From the NCBI GenBank assembly GCA_017509985.1, contig JAFWOE010000007.1, positions 1 through 64,000 on the forward strand: DNA of 64,000 nt. The letters are read 5' to 3'. The position numbers and the translations under genes were made by a program. This DNA comes from Lachnospiraceae bacterium (lineage in GTDB: Bacteria; Bacillota; Clostridia; Lachnospirales; Lachnospiraceae). Shown here one piece after another: positions 61,579 through 64,000 of the stretch; position 1 is the first letter of the stretch; each line of letters begins with the position of its first letter. Below the pieces are notes generated by a model. That model was given only the letters and a program-made list of their open reading frames with translations, made no database searches and had not been told where the DNA came from.

Positions 61579-63321
61579 ATGAAAAAACAAACAGTATTTT
61601 TTCTGGCTGCCGCTGTACTGGGCACATTGCTCCTGTACGGCTGCGAAGCTCCTTCCGTAAGCGGACCGGACGTTCCGGCAGCAGGCGGAACTGCGTCGGG
61701 CGGAACCGCATCGGTTTCATCCTCTGCAGGAGATCCTGCTGCTGAAAAAACCGTACAGCCGGTCAAAAAGGAGGCCTCGATGGAAGGAACTTGGTATGAG
61801 CAGGATCTGAACGGAAGCAGACTCATCATTTCCGGAAAAGAAATAGAATATGTAAGCGGTGTTTCCGATTATACCGATAAGAGCAGGTTTAAAACGAAAG
61901 GGATCGGGAATACGGTCGAGATCCTTCCGGACGAAGAGTTTTTTGCCGTGATCGAGATCCAGTACAGCAAAAAGGAAGATGTGATCACGGCACGCACCTA
62001 TCCGCATACGGACGGGGACGGAGGCTATTATCTGCTGACTTATACGAGAACGGCCTTTACGCCGACACCGGAACCGACATACGGGGCCCGGAAAGATGAT
62101 TCCGACCCCGAAGCCGTGACAGAAACGGATGATTACGAGTTCACTTCCCTGGTCATGTCGTTTTATGACACGGGAGACGAGTCGTATAAGGGGACGGATA
62201 TGGCGCAGCCTCCGCCTTATGCCGACGATTATGAATACGAACTGAAGGTGCTGGAGGACGGAAGCGGAGAGCTTTCTTCCGACTTCTGCCGTACGATCCC
62301 GGTCAGTGCCGGCCTGGTGGAGTCGATCCGGGACCTTATGAAAGAGAATGACCTCGCTTCCATAAACGGACGAAATATTCATACAGAGGGGATCCCCGCG
62401 GATTTCCCGAGGTATGACTTCGAACTGACGCTTGCTTCGGGAGAGATCCTGACCTCTTCGGCCGATCATAAAGACGTACCGGAAAACTGGAGCGTGTTCC
62501 AGGAAGCGGCGCATCATCTGCTGTTTGATGCTTTTATGGAAGCCGGCTATAATCCGAACACACGTGAATTTCACAGCACGCTCCCGATGAAGCGGATCGG
62601 CACGGGAGAGCGGTCCGATCTGGGGATCTCCAAGAGCAGTGAAGTGCTGCTTGGGAAAAATATGTCCTATGATTACAGCCTGGATGCCAAATATACCGTA
62701 TTTGAGTTTGGCGAAGAGGTAACGCCGGGGCTGAAGCAGGCGCTTCAGGCCTACAGCGATGAACTGAAGGCCGCGGCGGAACAGGACCTTGTGAACGACT
62801 TCGAACTGATGGAGAATGCGACAAAGAAGGAGATCAAAAAAGCGGACCGGCTTTACGCCTATTCCTTCCGGGTAGCCGAACAGCTCTACGGCGATGACCA
62901 GCTGCTGTTCATTCTGGAGAGTGAAGGACATGCCAATTCCCTGGGGATCGGCTACAGCGGCTACGGGCTTTATCCGACCCACCGCTACGCCTTCGATACA
63001 CAGACCGGTGAGCGGGTGTATGCTGCCGACCTGTTCAATGATGAAGAGGCGTGTCTGAAAATGGTGACGGATGCTTTCGTACAGAGGTACCGTACCGAAA
63101 CGGGAGACCTGCTTCGAAGCCGGGAGATTCAGGAAAAACTGCGGATGAGCCTGAAGGGCGAAGAGGGAGTAGATCCGGTGGAATTTTCCTGGGGCTACGA
63201 CAGCATCTCTTTTTACCTGCCGGAAAGTATCATTGACCAGAATGGCTACCGTATGGACGCCACGGTCTATTATGATGAACTGCAGGAGCTGCTGGCGGAC
63301 AGATACACCACAGTCCGCTGA
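61579..63321 (+). CDS. DUF3298-containing lipoprotein
   Basis: A 580-residue lipoprotein. The signal ends in the lipobox LYGC, and the mature Cys22 is followed by a Ser/Ala/Gly-rich linker. A middle region (about 60-330) has two beta-rich segments that I do not recognise. The C-terminal ~240 residues match the DUF3298 (RsiV C-terminal-like) domain: YPTHRYAFDTQTGERVYAADLF and VEFSWGYDSISFYLPESI. In RsiV that fold binds lysozyme; no sigma factor is adjacent. GGAGG precedes the start. Confidence 0.87.
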   Translation: MKKQTVFFLAAAVLGTLLLYGCEAPSVSGPDVPAAGGTASGGTASVSSSAGDPAAEKTVQPVKKEASMEGTWYEQDLNGSRLIISGKEIEYVSGVSDYTDKSRFKTKGIGNTVEILPDEEFFAVIEIQYSKKEDVITARTYPHTDGDGGYYLLTYTRTAFTPTPEPTYGARKDDSDPEAVTETDDYEFTSLVMSFYDTGDESYKGTDMAQPPPYADDYEYELKVLEDGSGELSSDFCRTIPVSAGLVESIRDLMKENDLASINGRNIHTEGIPADFPRYDFELTLASGEILTSSADHKDVPENWSVFQEAAHHLLFDAFMEAGYNPNTREFHSTLPMKRIGTGERSDLGISKSSEVLLGKNMSYDYSLDAKYTVFEFGEEVTPGLKQALQAYSDELKAAAEQDLVNDFELMENATKKEIKKADRLYAYSFRVAEQLYGDDQLLFILESEGHANSLGIGYSGYGLYPTHRYAFDTQTGERVYAADLFNDEEACLKMVTDAFVQRYRTETGDLLRSREIQEKLRMSLKGEEGVDPVEFSWGYDSISFYLPESIIDQNGYRMDATVYYDELQELLADRYTTVR

Positions 63322-63376
63322 GACGCCGTATTCTGAATAAATGATTTCTAAACCGAAAAAGTATCAAGAGGGCTCC

Positions 63377-64000
63377 ATGAACGTACTTGTTATAAACGGA
63401 TCTCCGAAAGGAGAAAACAGCATTACCCTTCAGACGGTTCTGTATCTTGAGAAGCACAATCCCAATACAGAATTTACGGTCCTGCACGCTGGGCAGCAGA
63501 TCAGGAAGTATGAAAAGGATTTTTCGGAAGCGGCAGCTGCGCTGGAAAAAGCGGACCTTATCCTGTTTGCCTATCCTGTATATACGTTTATCGTGCCGGC
63601 CCAGCTTCACCGGTTTATTGAGCTGATCAAGGAAGACGGGACGGATCTGAAAGGAAAGTTTGCGACCCAGCTGACGACATCCAAACATTTTTACGATACA
63701 ACGGCGCACCGTTTCATTCAGGACAACTGCGATGATCTCGGCCTGCGTTATATCCGGGGACTCTCTGCGGATATGGAAGACCTGCTTCATCCGGAGGGCC
63801 GGAAGGAAGCCCGGGAGTTCTTTAAATACGTCCGCATGTGCATGAAGCGCGGGTACTGTGAACCGTGCAGATACGGGAGCGCGGACGGACAGGAAGCGGA
63901 AGACCGGGCCTGTATGCCGGAAGAAACTCCGGCCGGTACCGGAGAGAAGAACGGGAAAGGGCCGGAAGGGACACAAAAAGAAGCGCCTCTGATCGTTATT
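63377..64000 (+). CDS. Flavodoxin-like NAD(P)H-dependent oxidoreductase (3' cut by window end)
   Basis: 208 residues are present and the frame stays open to the last base. MNVLVINGSPKGENS is the FMN phosphate loop of the NADPH-dependent FMN reductase/flavodoxin fold, and ADLILFAYPVYTFIVPAQ the second flavin contact. A CEPC pair lies at about residue 155 before a Gly/Glu-rich linker, which suggests a further domain beyond the window. AAGAGGGC is the probable ribosome site. Confidence 0.85.
   Translation, partial: MNVLVINGSPKGENSITLQTVLYLEKHNPNTEFTVLHAGQQIRKYEKDFSEAAAALEKADLILFAYPVYTFIVPAQLHRFIELIKEDGTDLKGKFATQLTTSKHFYDTTAHRFIQDNCDDLGLRYIRGLSADMEDLLHPEGRKEAREFFKYVRMCMKRGYCEPCRYGSADGQEAEDRACMPEETPAGTGEKNGKGPEGTQKEAPLIVI

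Noticed and set aside
1..64000. CRISPR arrays, insertion sequences, prophage genes, rRNA
   Set aside because: No regularly spaced repeats, transposase or integrase motifs, terminal inverted repeats or rRNA segments were seen on either strand.

Overview
The window looks like the chromosome of an anaerobic, probably gut-dwelling Clostridia member (Firmicutes; Lachnospiraceae or a relative is my inference). The evidence is AGGAGG ribosome sites on nearly every gene, a T-box leader, oxygen-sensitive glycyl-radical-type and radical SAM proteins, a sodium-pumping decarboxylase operon, DUF6273 proteins and balanced GC. I see no phage, transposase, CRISPR array or rRNA.

0-12 kb: the end of a surface-type protein, then a sigma-54 island. 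A PAS-AAA-Fis activator (3292-4665) is flanked by two promoters with exact GG-N10-GC spacing. One faces a cyclase-family hydrolase and a thiolase; the other faces an MFS carrier and a CocE-type hydrolase, followed by an amidohydrolase, a beta-keto acid cleavage enzyme and rpoN itself. 12-15 kb: a nitroreductase, tRNA-Val(CAC), and a CobW-type GTPase translationally coupled to a radical SAM protein.

15-43 kb: the most interesting part. Two LysR paralogues sit among genes for a pair of class III CoA-transferases, a glutaconyl-CoA-decarboxylase-like Na+ pump (alpha, beta, biotin carrier and a 43-residue membrane subunit not in a standard ORF list), a GntP-type permease, three tandem DUF6273 proteins, two GRE-family proteins, a GRE activase, amidohydrolase, aldo/keto reductases, AEC and MATE carriers, an alcohol dehydrogenase, a flavodoxin-ferredoxin protein and a MaoC-type hydratase. 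Five promoters in this region share the same bipartite 32-bp element overlapping the -35 position, with a -10 box 17-18 bp downstream. They head the CoA-transferases, the decarboxylase operon, the permease/DUF6273/GRE1 operon, the GRE2 operon and the MaoC gene, so these probably form one regulon and one pathway. Both GRE proteins keep the active-site cysteine, but carry threonine where the radical-bearing glycine should be (RVSTWSAYF and RVATYSAYF). Both also lack the Glu of the usual GCVE active-site motif. This is my best candidate for an undescribed system. A plausible but unproven outline is a GRE-type reaction making a carboxylic acid, CoA transfer, MaoC hydration/dehydration, and biotin-dependent decarboxylation that stores energy as a Na+ gradient.

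43-64 kb: mostly housekeeping and envelope functions: ychF, typA/bipA, a T-box leader ahead of an HTH-cupin-acyl-CoA synthetase fusion, a PrsW-type protease, a TIR-TM protein with a SecD-P1-like outer part, a polyamine ABC operon (potABCD-like), an M15 peptidase, two tandem Na+/neurotransmitter-type symporters, a DUF3298 lipoprotein and a flavodoxin-like reductase cut by the window end.
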